Assembly: GCF_030209575.1 (NCBI RefSeq)
Contig: NZ_JARVRS010000001.1
Location: 3,658,001-3,722,000 of the forward strand
DNA: 64,000 bases
Direction of reading: 5' to 3'
From: Leifsonia sp. fls2-241-R2A-40a
GTDB taxonomy: Bacteria; Actinomycetota; Actinomycetes; Actinomycetales; Microbacteriaceae
Below are positions 15,561 to 23,392 of the stretch, piece after piece. The translations under genes and the position numbers were made by a program. How positions within the stretch are numbered: the stretch's first letter is position 1; every line of letters starts with the position of its first letter. The notes under the pieces are model-generated. The model saw only the letters and a list, made by a program, of their open reading frames with translations. It ran no database searches and was not told the origin of the DNA.

Positions 15561-15707
15561 TTACCGCGACTGGGCGACGCTGTGGGTGGCGGCGGCCGCG
15601 TAGACGGAGTTGACGTAGGAGAAGGTGCCGAAGATGCCGGCGACTCCGATGCTGATGGCGATGGCGGCGCCGATGACCTGGCCCTTGGTGGCCTGAATGC
15701 TGATCAT
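15561..15707 (-). CDS. Tiny membrane protein (48 aa), possibly pilin-like
   Basis: From ATG 15707, preceded by GGAAGGA with 8-base spacing, this gene encodes a 48-residue peptide starting MISIQATKGQVIGAAIAISI. A single hydrophobic segment runs from about residue 10 to 38 and ends in a polar tail (ATHSVAQSR). Its size recalls small pilins that are little more than one helix, but it lacks a recognisable peptidase site. The conserved element (copy A) lies 52 bases upstream. It is the first gene of the leftward cassette; the 71-residue gene and the collagen-like lipoprotein follow. Confidence 0.6.
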   Translation of the reverse strand: MISIQATKGQVIGAAIAISIGVAGIFGTFSYVNSVYAAAATHSVAQSR

Positions 15708-15759
15708 GGTGGGGTCCTTCCGGAGACCTGTGTGGACGCACTGTGCGCCTGCGCTGAAG

Positions 15760-15785
15760 ATGTGGTCGGCGCGGCCAGGACCCTC
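15760..15785 (-). promoter_or_regulatory. Shared cassette element, copy A
   Basis: The minus strand reads GAGGGT, nine bases, GCCGACCACAT, identical in fixed bases and spacing to the copies at 15505 and 12963. It ends 52 bases before ATG 15707. An imperfect small hairpin (around GGCGCAC-AG-TGCGTCC) lies between the element and the ribosome binding site. Confidence 0.6.
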
Positions 15786-16156
15786 ACACGCGGTGTCGGA
15801 CTGGCTATACCGATGATGCGGTTAAGGTGGCGGCTCGTCTGCGGACAGTCGCCTTCTGCTACTCCCGCTTCATCCCTGCAACAGACTGCGGCTGTGGTGA
15901 GCGTGCGCCTCGGCGCACGGTGCGCCAGGCGGGGCGGCGTGGAGTCATTGCCCGCCGAGCGCTACCAGCGATCTCCATATGTCCCCGCATCGGAGACGGC
16001 GCTCCGCCGATGGCTCACACCCGACCGGCCGATCCCGCGCATAGCAGTGTTGAGCCCGAGTGATCCCGGATGATCGCTTCCGCTCCAGAGCACCAAGCTC
16101 AACGGTCGCCTCGCCCGCCTCGGAGACGACCGGCCTCTTGCGGGAGAGAGAACCAC
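15786..16156. other. Non-coding stretch upstream of the excisionase/integrase genes
   Basis: These 371 bases separate the leftward surface cassette from the rightward excisionase-integrase pair. The open frames here are Arg/Pro-rich with no ribosome binding sites, and I do not accept them. The stretch must contain the excisionase promoter and could contain integrase arm-binding sites, but I could not identify repeats that would mark them. Confidence 0.4.
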
Positions 16157-16369
16157 ATGAGCGACAAGACCACGAAGAAGACCTTGCGAGTCGACCGGCT
16201 CTGGACGACGGACGACATCGCGGCATACCTCCAGGTTGCGGTCGGCACCGTCCGCAACATGTCCTCCCGAGGACAGCTTCCCGTGCCGGTGGACAACATC
16301 GGGCGGTCTCGGCGGTGGCGCCCTGACGACGTGATCGCCTTCTTCGGCCCGCGTCGGAGCGCCCGATGA
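16157..16369 (+). CDS. Excisionase-like HTH protein
   Basis: The 70-residue protein has a basic N-terminus and a MerR/AlpA-type helix-turn-helix: LWTTDDIAAYLQVAVGTVRN at about 15-34, followed by a wing (GRSRRWRPDDVIAFF). Such proteins bend DNA at attachment sites and set the direction of recombination (Xis) or activate integrase genes. GGGAGAGAG precedes the ATG. It overlaps the integrase start by four bases (ATGA), so the two are translationally coupled, which strongly supports a role in excision of the island. Confidence 0.8.
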   Translation: MSDKTTKKTLRVDRLWTTDDIAAYLQVAVGTVRNMSSRGQLPVPVDNIGRSRRWRPDDVIAFFGPRRSAR

Positions 16370-17589
16370 CTGGCCGCCCGCGCACCTCACTGGGAACGTG
16401 GGGCAAACTCGCCTACACGACACTCGCTGACGGCCGCGTCCGGGTGAGCGGTGCATACCGAGACCCGTGGGGAACCACCCATCGCATACAGCGGACGGGC
16501 GGCTCCCGTGCTGCCGCGGACAAGCTACGTCTCAATGCCGCCCAGAAGATCAACGGCCGCCGGACCGGCAGCAGCATGTCGACGCTCACATCCGAGTCCA
16601 CAATCCGCGAGCTGGCGGAACTCGTCCTCAGGGAGTACGAGCAAAGCGCCGACCTGGCGACGCAGACGGTGAGCCGTTACCGGGCTTCCATCCGCAACCA
16701 CATCATCCCGACCATCGGTGATCTCCTCCTCGATGAGGTCGACGGACACCTCCTCGGCGAGTTCCTCACGACCCTCAACTCGAAGCACCCCAGCGAGGCC
16801 CGTAGCTGCCGCACCATCATCCGCAAGATGCACACGAAGGGAGGCAGGGCGATTCGAGACGACTGGATCTCGGGCCTCCCCAAGCGCCTCATCCGGCGTC
16901 GCGGCGAGGTCCGCGCCCTGTCCGCTAACTCGGTCAAGGCGCTATTCACGATGCTGGAGTCCGACAGTCAGCGTCCTCGCGGCGGCCCCAAGTCCCGGCG
17001 CGCTCACGACACGCTTCGGGACGTGCTGACCGTGCAACTCGGAACCGGCCTACGAGTGAGCGAAGTCGCGGCGTTCCGTGCCGAAGACGTGGTCCTGCGG
17101 CCCGACGGACGCGTACAAGTCAGCGTCCACGGCGCCGTGGTGTACAGGGAAGCGAGTGGCACGAGAACTACCGTGCCCGGACGAAAGCGGCCGGTCTACG
17201 AGACTCCTGGGCGATACATCATCCAAGAGCACATCAAGACGAACCAGAAGCGTCTGGTGTGGGCAGATGAGTGGGCGGCGGCTGTACTACTTCGGCGCGC
17301 CGGTGCCACCGAATCAGGGCTCCTGTTCGCGACGGAAACCGGTCAGCCGCTGAACCTCAACAACCTGCGACGGACTCTTCGCGAGGTTATCGGTGGCTCC
17401 GACTTCGAAGGCTGGCTCTCCACGCACACGATGCGGAGGACTGTCGGCAACGCGGTCGCTCGGGAGCACGGCGAAGAGGCAGCGGCTGCAGCTCTCGGGC
17501 ACGCCTCGGTCGCGACCACCAGGGAGTCGTATATCGAGCGGGTTCAGATGGCACCCGACGTCTCGAGTGTGACCAGCCAGCTTCGCTGA
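16366..17589 (+). CDS. Tyrosine integrase of the island
   Basis: The 407-residue protein has an arm-binding N-terminal region (GRVRVSGAYRDPWG), a core-binding SAM-like domain (about 75-160) and a C-terminal catalytic domain with R230 (GTGLRVSE), H354-x-x-R357 (HTMR), H379 (LGHAS) and nucleophile Y389 (RESYI). The catalytic lysine probably lies in the beta-hairpin near residue 270. It would integrate and, with the excisionase, excise the island at the 3' end of tRNA-Gln, 239 bases downstream. The gene starts within the excisionase stop and is followed by a terminator at 17605-17631. Confidence 0.92.
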   Translation: MTGRPRTSLGTWGKLAYTTLADGRVRVSGAYRDPWGTTHRIQRTGGSRAAADKLRLNAAQKINGRRTGSSMSTLTSESTIRELAELVLREYEQSADLATQTVSRYRASIRNHIIPTIGDLLLDEVDGHLLGEFLTTLNSKHPSEARSCRTIIRKMHTKGGRAIRDDWISGLPKRLIRRRGEVRALSANSVKALFTMLESDSQRPRGGPKSRRAHDTLRDVLTVQLGTGLRVSEVAAFRAEDVVLRPDGRVQVSVHGAVVYREASGTRTTVPGRKRPVYETPGRYIIQEHIKTNQKRLVWADEWAAAVLLRRAGATESGLLFATETGQPLNLNNLRRTLREVIGGSDFEGWLSTHTMRRTVGNAVAREHGEEAAAAALGHASVATTRESYIERVQMAPDVSSVTSQLR

Positions 17590-17604
17590 GGCTTCGACCA
17601 CTGG

Positions 17605-17631
17605 ATGCCCCCGTCGACCCGGCGGGGGCAT
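17605..17631 (+). terminator. Integrase terminator
   Basis: ATGCCCCCG (17605-17613) pairs with CGGGGGCAT (17623-17631), followed by TTCTGCT. It stands 16 bases after the integrase stop codon. Confidence 0.8.
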
Positions 17632-17788
17632 TTCTGCTGTGCCGGTGGTCGTTCAGAGTTGCAGAAAAGTCGCAGAAAACTGGAACAACTTGGGGTGATC
17701 TGCAATGACCAGCGATGATTTCGAGAAGAAGAAACTCCGCGGGCGCCGGGCGCGGCGGGCGACGCGAAATGGCCGATCACGAACGGAA

Positions 17789-17812
17789 AAAGGCCCGGAT
17801 TTCCGGGCCTTT
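17789..17812 (-). terminator. tRNA-Gln terminator
   Basis: AAAGGCCCGGA (17789-17799) pairs with TCCGGGCCTTT (17802-17812). Read on the minus strand it ends in a T run, 17 bases after the tRNA, so it should terminate the tRNA transcript and shield the island from it. Confidence 0.8.
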
Positions 17813-17828
17813 CGACGTCATATCACTG

Positions 17829-17900
17829 CTGGGGTACCTGGACTCGAACCAAGAACAACTGAACCAGAATCAGCCGTGTTGCCAATTACACCATACCCCA
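17829..17900 (-). tRNA. tRNA-Gln (anticodon CUG)
   Basis: The minus strand folds as a tRNA: a 7-bp acceptor stem TGGGGTA (17894-17900) with TACCCCA (17830-17836), an anticodon stem GCTGA/TCAGT around the loop TTCTGGT with anticodon CTG (17865-17867), and a T arm containing GGTTCGAGTCC. CCA is not encoded. Its 3' end points at the integrase gene, making it the likely attachment site of the island; the gene is left intact. Confidence 0.95.
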
Positions 17901-17957
17901 CTGCTCCGAACCGTGGCCCGGGCACGAGAACCAACTCTAGCCTACCCGCGGGCCGGA

Positions 17958-18917
17958 CTACAAAACGGCGGCGTCCTCCAGAGAGAGGCCGATGAGGTCC
18001 CTGTTGACGGCCGCCGCGACCACTGCGCCCGACCCCGCGGCCACGATCAGCTGCTGCGGTCCGGGGGCCGTCGTCTCGCCCGCGGCGTACACGCCCGGCA
18101 GCGAGGTGCGACCGCTGGCGTCGGTGAGGAGGTACCCCTCTGCGTCGCGGTCGAGGTCCAGCGTCTCGGCGAACGACAGCGCCGGCGACCAAACCGGGCG
18201 GACGAATCCGCCGGCCCGCTCGACGACCGTGCCGTCCTCCAGACGGACGCCGGTCATCACGCCCTTCTCGCCCACCACATCCTCGATCCGGCGGCGCTCC
18301 ACGGAGACACCGAGCCGCGCCAGGGCGCGCTCCTCGTCCGTCCCGACGGTCTCGGCGCCATTGGTGAAGACGATGAGGTCGTCGGTCCACTGGGTGAGGA
18401 GCAGAGCGCGCTCGGCGAGGTCCGGGGTCTCCCCGATCAACGCCAGCGGCTTGCCCGACGATTCGAACCCGTCGCACTCGATGCAGCTATGCAGCTGGGT
18501 TCCGTAGAACGCACGCAGGCTCGGGATGGCGGGCATCGCCTCCGTGACACCGGTGGCGATCAGGACGGTGTCGGTCCGCACATCCACGTCCGCGCCCCCG
18601 CGCACGCCGCGGCCCGTCACCCGGAAGCCGTCGTCCTCGACCCCGACGCCGCCGACCTGGGCGAACACCACCGTCGCGTTGTCGTACGCGTCGACCTCCT
18701 CGCGGCCCATCCGGCGCAGCTCGAGCGGCGAGATGCCGTCGCGGGTCAGGAAGCCGTGGGCGAGCAGGGTCGCTGCGTGGCGCGGACGGTTACCGTCCAC
18801 CACCAGCACCTTCCGGCGCGCCCGCGCGAGGTTCAGCGCGGCCGACAGCCCGGCGGGGCCGCCGCCGATGACGACGACCTCGTACGACGACTCCACGCCT
18901 GCAGCGTCCCCGGCCAT
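17958..18917 (-). CDS. FAD/NAD(P)-dependent oxidoreductase, thioredoxin-reductase-like
   Basis: The 319-residue flavoprotein has an N-terminal FAD-binding motif (VVVIGGGPAGLSAALNLARA), a second-domain redox pair in HSCIECDGFE (CxxC, as in thioredoxin reductase), an NAD(P) region (PLALIGETPDLAERALLL) and the C-terminal FAD motif GVYAAGETT. Members reduce a disulfide partner or small molecule with NAD(P)H. Its NAD(P)-binding site lacks the classical GxGxxA and the substrate is unknown, so I avoid calling it trxB. ATG 18917 begins five bases after the gltX stop, so it is probably co-transcribed with gltX. It is the first chromosomal gene beside the island. Confidence 0.85.
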   Translation of the reverse strand: MAGDAAGVESSYEVVVIGGGPAGLSAALNLARARRKVLVVDGNRPRHAATLLAHGFLTRDGISPLELRRMGREEVDAYDNATVVFAQVGGVGVEDDGFRVTGRGVRGGADVDVRTDTVLIATGVTEAMPAIPSLRAFYGTQLHSCIECDGFESSGKPLALIGETPDLAERALLLTQWTDDLIVFTNGAETVGTDEERALARLGVSVERRRIEDVVGEKGVMTGVRLEDGTVVERAGGFVRPVWSPALSFAETLDLDRDAEGYLLTDASGRTSLPGVYAAGETTAPGPQQLIVAAGSGAVVAAAVNRDLIGLSLEDAAVL

Positions 18918-18922
18918 ATCGG

Positions 18923-20440
18923 TTATCCCAGCGACGCCGACAAGCGGTCGAGCCGGGCGATCGTCTCCGCCTTGCCGAGGATCTCCATCGACTCGAACAG
19001 CGGCGGCGACACCCGGCGACCGGACAGCGCCACGCGGAGCGGACCGAACGCGACGCGCGGCTTCAGCCCGAGTCCCTCGATCAAGGCATCGCGCAGCGCG
19101 GACTCGATGGCGTCGTGCGTCCACTCGGATTCGGGCACCAGCTCGAGTGCACCGAGCGAGGCCGCGAGGATCTCACCGGCGTTGGCGGGAAGCGACGCGC
19201 GCGCGTCGTCCTCCACCACGAGCGATGCGGCATCGGTGAACAGGAAGCCCAGCATCCCCGGGGTCTCCCCCAGCAGCTGCACGCGCTCTTGAACCAGCGG
19301 CGCCGCCTTCGTGAGCACCTCGTGCTGGGCGGGCGTCAACGGCTCCTGGACGACACCGGCCGCCACCAGGTACGGGATGGTGCGCTCGGCGAAGTCGGAC
19401 ACGTCGAGAAGCCGGATGTGGTCACCGTTGATCGACTCGGCCTTCTTCAGGTCGAAACGTGCGGGGTTCGGGTTCACGTCCTTCACGTCGAAGGCGGCCA
19501 CCATCTCCTCGAGCGAGAACACGTCGCGGTCGTGGGTGAGTGACCAGCCGAGCAGCGCCAGGTAGTTCACCAGGCCCTCGGGGATGAACCCGCGGTCGCG
19601 GTGGTGGAACAGGTTCGACTCCGGGTCACGCTTCGACAGCTTCTTGTTGCCCTCGCCCATCACGTAGGGCAGGTGGCCGAAGCGCGGCACGAAGGTGGTC
19701 ACGCCCGCGTCGATCAATGCGTGGTACAGCGCGATCTGGCGCGGGGTGGAGGACAGGAGGTCCTCGCCGCGGAGCACGTGCGTGATGCCCATGAGCGCGT
19801 CGTCCACCGGGTTCACGAACGTGTACAGCGGGTGGCCGTTCGGGCGCACGACGACGAAGTCGCTGAACGATCCGGCCTTGAAGGTGATCTCGCCGCGCAC
19901 CAGGTCGTCGAAGCTGAGGTCGTCGTCCGGGACGCGCAGTCGCAGGGCCGGCTCACGGCCCTGCGCGCGGTACGCGGCCTTCTGCTCGTCGGTGAGGTCG
20001 CGCTCGAAGTTGTCGTAGCCGAGCTTCGGGTCGCGTCCCAGCGAGACGTTGCGCGCCTCGATCTCCTCGGCCGTCGCGAAGCTTTCGTAGATGTGGCCGG
20101 ATGCGCGGAGCCGCTCGATCAGGTCGCGGTAGATGCCGTACCGCTGCGACTGCCGGTACGGGCCGTCAGGGCCGCCGACATCGATGCCCTCGTCCCAGTC
20201 GAGGCGCAGCCAGCGGAGCGCCTCCAGGATCAGCTGGTAGCTCTCCTCGCTGTCGCGGGCCGCATCGGTGTCTTCGATGCGGAAGATCAGCTTGCCGCCG
20301 GTGTGGCGGGCGTACGCCCAGTTGAAGAGGGCGGTGCGGATCAGGCCGACGTGCGGCGTACCCGTCGGAGACGGGCAGAAGCGCACGCGCACATCGGCGC
20401 CCTGGGCGGAGGAGAACGGGTGAGCGATCGAGTCAGACAT
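18923..20440 (-). CDS. gltX: Glutamyl-tRNA synthetase
   Basis: The 505-residue class I synthetase charges tRNA-Glu with glutamate. The HIGH-type motif appears as [10 protein letters not shown] (about 23-32), the KMSKS-type loop as KLSKRD, and [15 protein letters not shown] and YRQSQR are typical GltX signatures. The C-terminal anticodon-binding region is complete (ends DRLSASLG). Length fits the family. Some bacteria use one non-discriminating enzyme for both Glu and Gln tRNAs; sequence alone does not settle that here. Confidence 0.97.
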   Translation of the reverse strand: MSDSIAHPFSSAQGADVRVRFCPSPTGTPHVGLIRTALFNWAYARHTGGKLIFRIEDTDAARDSEESYQLILEALRWLRLDWDEGIDVGGPDGPYRQSQRYGIYRDLIERLRASGHIYESFATAEEIEARNVSLGRDPKLGYDNFERDLTDEQKAAYRAQGREPALRLRVPDDDLSFDDLVRGEITFKAGSFSDFVVVRPNGHPLYTFVNPVDDALMGITHVLRGEDLLSSTPRQIALYHALIDAGVTTFVPRFGHLPYVMGEGNKKLSKRDPESNLFHHRDRGFIPEGLVNYLALLGWSLTHDRDVFSLEEMVAAFDVKDVNPNPARFDLKKAESINGDHIRLLDVSDFAERTIPYLVAAGVVQEPLTPAQHEVLTKAAPLVQERVQLLGETPGMLGFLFTDAASLVVEDDARASLPANAGEILAASLGALELVPESEWTHDAIESALRDALIEGLGLKPRVAFGPLRVALSGRRVSPPLFESMEILGKAETIARLDRLSASLG

Positions 20441-20464
20441 ACGTCTTCGATCCTACCGGGAGGC

Positions 20465-21250
20465 CTACTTCGGGGCGCGCACCGGATTCACCAGCGAACC
20501 GAGGCCGTCGATCTCCACCTCGACCGTGTCGCCCGCCTTCATGGGGCCGATTCCAGACGGCGTTCCGGTCAGGATGACGTCCCCGGGGAGGAGGGTGAAG
20601 ACGCTGGAGGCGTAGGCGACGATCGACGGGATGTCGTGCACCATGTCCGAGATCGGCGCCTCCTGCTTCAGCTCGCCGTTCAGGCGCGTCCGCAGCACCG
20701 CATCCGGAGCCAGCTCCGTCTCGATGACCGGGCCGAGCGGGCAGAAGGTGTCGAAGCCCTTCGCGCGCGTCCACTGGCCGTCCTTCTCCTGCAGGTCGCG
20801 GGCGGTCACGTCGTTCGCCACCGTGTAGCCGAAGATGTGCTCCGCGGCGTCCTCGGGACGGATGTTGCGGGCGATCTTCCCGATCACGACGGCGAGCTCG
20901 CCCTCATAGTCGACGCGCTCCGACTGCGGAGGGATGATGATCGCGTCGCCGAGGCCGATCACCGCGGTGTTCGGCTTGAGGAACAGCAGGGGCTCCCCCG
21001 GCGCCTCGCCGCCCATCTCGGCGGCGTGCTCGCGGTAGTTCTTGCCGACCGCGACGACCTTCGACCGCGGGATGACCGGGGCCAGCAGCGAGCCGACCTT
21101 GCCGAGCGGCACGCGCTCGCCGGTCGTGTCGAAGCCGGTGAACATCGGATCGCCGGAGAGCACCACCAGCGCGTCGTCGTCGACGATCCCGTAGTCGATG
21201 GCCGGAGAGCTGGAACCGTCGCGGGTGTGGCTGAAACGTGCGATCTTCAC
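20465..21250 (-). CDS. Fumarylacetoacetate hydrolase family protein
   Basis: The 261-residue protein starts at GTG (VKIARFSH). It has the FAH fold signatures: AVGKNYREHAAEMG, then SERVDYEGELAVVIGK with the metal-binding acidic residues, NDVTARDLQ, KGFDTFCPLGP and the C-terminal GDVILTGTPSGIGP. Members cleave or decarboxylate beta-diketo acids (fumarylpyruvate, oxaloacetate, 2-oxohept-3-enedioate) with a divalent metal. The exact substrate cannot be told. Its start overlaps the stop of the PanE-like gene (GTGA), so the two are coupled and may act in one pathway. Confidence 0.9.
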   Translation of the reverse strand: MKIARFSHTRDGSSSPAIDYGIVDDDALVVLSGDPMFTGFDTTGERVPLGKVGSLLAPVIPRSKVVAVGKNYREHAAEMGGEAPGEPLLFLKPNTAVIGLGDAIIIPPQSERVDYEGELAVVIGKIARNIRPEDAAEHIFGYTVANDVTARDLQEKDGQWTRAKGFDTFCPLGPVIETELAPDAVLRTRLNGELKQEAPISDMVHDIPSIVAYASSVFTLLPGDVILTGTPSGIGPMKAGDTVEVEIDGLGSLVNPVRAPK

Positions 21251-22143
21251 GCGTTCGAGCCTAGCGCCGTGAGGATGCGCGAGAGAGCCGGAGTGGGGAT
21301 CCCGTGCCGCTCACCGACGCGGATCAGCGCACCACCGAGCGCGTCCAGTTCGCTGGGCGCCCCCGCAGCGAGGTCCTCCTGCAGGGAGGTCCGCATCCCG
21401 CCCGGGACGCTTCGCAGGGCGCGGACCAGGTCGAGTTCCGACGCCGGAACGCCCTCGGCGGTGGAGCACGCCACGACTTCGGAGACGACCGCCTCGGTGA
21501 GCTCCGGATCCTCGCTGAGGGCGGCGCCCGCGGGCTGCCGCCAGTACGAGGTGAGCAACGCGAGCGAGGCGAGGAGCCGGAACTTCGCCCACAGCACCTC
21601 CGCCTCGCTGCCGCCGACCCGGACGCTCGGTCCCGCATCCGTCAGCGCACGCACCGACGCGAACCCGGCCGCCGCCTCCGGAGCTTCGATGCGGACGAAC
21701 GGACTGCGGTGGTCGATCACCGTGGTGGATGCGCGCAGCGCCGACACCGCGATGGATGCGCCGGCGACCGGGACGCCCGGAAGCGCGTCGCGCAGCGGCG
21801 CCATGTGCTCGATGCCGTTGAGGAACGAGACGACCTCGGAGGGCCGCGAGGCGACGATTCCCGGGAGCACGTCGTCCAGTCCGTACGCCTTGGTCGCCAC
21901 GATCACGCTCGCGCCGGCCGGGACCTCGGTGACGGCGCGCACCCGCTCCACGCCGTCGCCGAACAGCTCGCTGCGCACCTCGAGTCCGTCGCGGTTGATC
22001 GCGTCGACGGTCGCCGGGCGTCCGACGGCGACGACGTCGTGACCGGCGCGCTGCAGCAGCCACGCGAGCAGGCCGCCGACCGCCCCCGGTCCGACCACCG
22101 CGAACACTGTTCCGTCCGCGTCCGTCCCGCTACCGTCCGTCAC
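21247..22143 (-). CDS. 2-dehydropantoate 2-reductase family protein (PanE/ApbA-like)
   Basis: The 298-residue NADPH-dependent reductase begins with the Rossmann motif VFAVVGPGAVGGLLAWLLQRAG, with VGR (about residue 40) for NADP(H) recognition. SFLNGIEHMAPLRDALPG matches the conserved QNG-type region, and the catalytic lysine is in EVLWAKFRLLASLALLT. PanE makes pantoate for coenzyme A; paralogs reduce other 2-oxo acids. Since it is coupled to an FAH-family gene rather than to panB/panC, a different substrate is quite possible, so I give no symbol. It starts at GTG 22143. Confidence 0.85.
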   Translation of the reverse strand: MTDGSGTDADGTVFAVVGPGAVGGLLAWLLQRAGHDVVAVGRPATVDAINRDGLEVRSELFGDGVERVRAVTEVPAGASVIVATKAYGLDDVLPGIVASRPSEVVSFLNGIEHMAPLRDALPGVPVAGASIAVSALRASTTVIDHRSPFVRIEAPEAAAGFASVRALTDAGPSVRVGGSEAEVLWAKFRLLASLALLTSYWRQPAGAALSEDPELTEAVVSEVVACSTAEGVPASELDLVRALRSVPGGMRTSLQEDLAAGAPSELDALGGALIRVGERHGIPTPALSRILTALGSNA

Positions 22144-22166
22144 GCTGCGCTCCCCTCATCGAACGG

Positions 22167-22230
22167 CGCCGAGGTGCTCGTCGTTGCAGCGGCACACGGC
22201 GTGTCGGGCGCAACGGCGAGCACCTCGGCG
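22167..22230 (-). terminator. Long structured inverted repeat after ilvE
   Basis: CGCCGAGGTGCTCG (22167-22180) pairs perfectly with CGAGCACCTCGGCG (22217-22230), and the enclosed segment holds a further CGTTGC/GCAACG pair and ACACG/CGTGT. It lies between the ilvE stop (22237) and the next gene start (22143) on the same strand. No T tract follows, so it is probably a GC-rich terminator or mRNA-stabilising structure. Confidence 0.6.
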
Positions 22231-22236
22231 AAAGGC

Positions 22237-23367
22237 CTACGCGTCGAGGCGGTACATCCAGTTGTGACGGTCGCGCTCGCGGCCGTACTGGATGTCGGTC
22301 AGCTCCTGGCGCAGCGACATGGTCAGCTCGCCGGGAGGCGCCGTGATGTCGCCGACCGTGAAGGTGTCCGACTTGAGCTCGCCGATCGGGGTGATCACCG
22401 CAGCCGTGCCGCAGGCGAAGACCTCGACGATGTCGCCGGACTCCACGCCGTCGCGCCACTCGTCGAGCGTCACCTTGCGGCGCTCGACCTTGTGGCCGCG
22501 GTCGCGTGCCAGCTGCAGCACCGAGTCGAGCGTGATGCCCTCGAGGATGCTGTCGGACTCCGGGGTGACCAGGGTGCCGTCCTTGTAGACGAGCACCACG
22601 TTCATCCCGCCGAGCTCCTCGAGGTACTTGCCCTCGACCGAGTCGAGGAAGAGCACCTGGGCGCAACCGTGCTCGTATGCCTCCGACTGCGGCAGCAGGC
22701 TGGAGGCGTAGTTGCCGCCGGTCTTCGCGGCACCCGTTCCGCCCTTGCCTGCGCGCGACCAGCGGTCGGACAGCCAGATCGAAACCGGCGCCACGCCGCT
22801 CGGGAAGTACGCCCCGGCCGGACTGGCGATCAGATAGTACGCGACCTTATTGGCCGGACGGACGCCGAGGAACGCCTCCTTGGCGAACATGAACGGCCGG
22901 AGGTAGAGGCTCGTCTCTGCGGCATCCGGCACCCAGTCGCCGTCCACCGCGATGAGCTGCTTGATCGAGTCGAGGAAGTGCTCGACCGGCAGCTCCGGAA
23001 GCGCAAGACGGTACGCCGAGCGCTGCATGCGGGCGGCGTTCGCCTCGGGGCGGAAGCCCCAGATCGAGCCGTCCGCGTGCCGGTAGGCCTTCAGCCCCTC
23101 GAAGATCTCCTGCGCATAGTGGAACACCGCGGCCGACGGCTCCAGCTGGATGGGTCCGTACGGCGAGACGCGCGGCCGGTGCCACCCGCCCTTCGCCGAC
23201 CAGCAGATGTCGACCATGTGGTCGGTGAAGTAGTTGCCGAAGCCCGGGTCCGCGAGGATCTCCGCGCGGGCGGCCGCATCGCGCGCGGCCTCGTTGCGGG
23301 AGACGTTCCAGAGCAGGCCCGAGGTCTCGGTCGGTCCGCTGGTGAGAGAGATGCTGGTCGAGGTCAT
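22237..23367 (-). CDS. ilvE: Branched-chain amino acid aminotransferase
   Basis: The 376-residue PLP-dependent class IV aminotransferase catalyses the last step of valine, leucine and isoleucine synthesis, with glutamate as donor. The PLP lysine is in GAAKTGGNYASSLLPQ; YLEELGGMNV and VFACGTAAVITPIG match the conserved pocket and phosphate-binding loop; AQEIFEGLKAY is the usual N-terminal signature. Length fits the long (about 360-370) actinobacterial form. leuB lies just upstream on the same strand with a 25-base gap, so the two are probably one transcript. Confidence 0.96.
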   Translation of the reverse strand: MTSTSISLTSGPTETSGLLWNVSRNEAARDAAARAEILADPGFGNYFTDHMVDICWSAKGGWHRPRVSPYGPIQLEPSAAVFHYAQEIFEGLKAYRHADGSIWGFRPEANAARMQRSAYRLALPELPVEHFLDSIKQLIAVDGDWVPDAAETSLYLRPFMFAKEAFLGVRPANKVAYYLIASPAGAYFPSGVAPVSIWLSDRWSRAGKGGTGAAKTGGNYASSLLPQSEAYEHGCAQVLFLDSVEGKYLEELGGMNVVLVYKDGTLVTPESDSILEGITLDSVLQLARDRGHKVERRKVTLDEWRDGVESGDIVEVFACGTAAVITPIGELKSDTFTVGDITAPPGELTMSLRQELTDIQYGRERDRHNWMYRLDA

Positions 23368-23392
23368 GACAGGTCCTTTACGCGACGGTGAT

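Larger units (their letters stand above)
1..17828. mobile_element. Genomic island at the 3' end of tRNA-Gln
   Basis: The island is bounded on the right by the 3' end of tRNA-Gln, which points leftwards into it. Immediately inside lie a tyrosine integrase (16366-17589) and an upstream excisionase-like HTH gene, the classical arrangement for tRNA-targeted integration. The content is accessory: hypotheticals, a nuclease-domain gene, a HEPN protein, a second recombinase, surface proteins and broken genes. To the right, gene order becomes housekeeping (gltX, ilv, leu). No second copy of the tRNA 3' end (TGGGGTACCTGGACTCGAAC on the plus strand) was seen to the left, so the other attachment site is probably beyond position 1 and the island is larger than 17.8 kb. 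The boundary is an inference from these cues. Confidence 0.75.

Noticed and set aside
15827-16063. 78-residue reading frame upstream of the excisionase
   Set aside because: Arg/Pro-rich composition, no ribosome binding site and no hydrophobic or domain pattern.
1-17600. Left attachment site as a duplicate of the tRNA-Gln 3' end
   Set aside because: I looked for TGGGGTACCTGGACTCGAAC and found no second copy, so the site must be outside the window or too short to see.
17705-17995. Reading frame overlapping the tRNA-Gln gene
   Set aside because: It runs through the terminator and the tRNA and is low-complexity basic sequence.
17958-18917. Calling the flavoprotein trxB
   Set aside because: It has the CxxC pair but lacks the classical NADPH-binding GxGxxA, and no thioredoxin gene is adjacent.
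19601-23391. Very long plus-strand frames opposite gltX, ilvE and the PanE-like gene
   Set aside because: They are antisense shadows rich in Arg, Val and Asp; the minus-strand genes have clear catalytic motifs.
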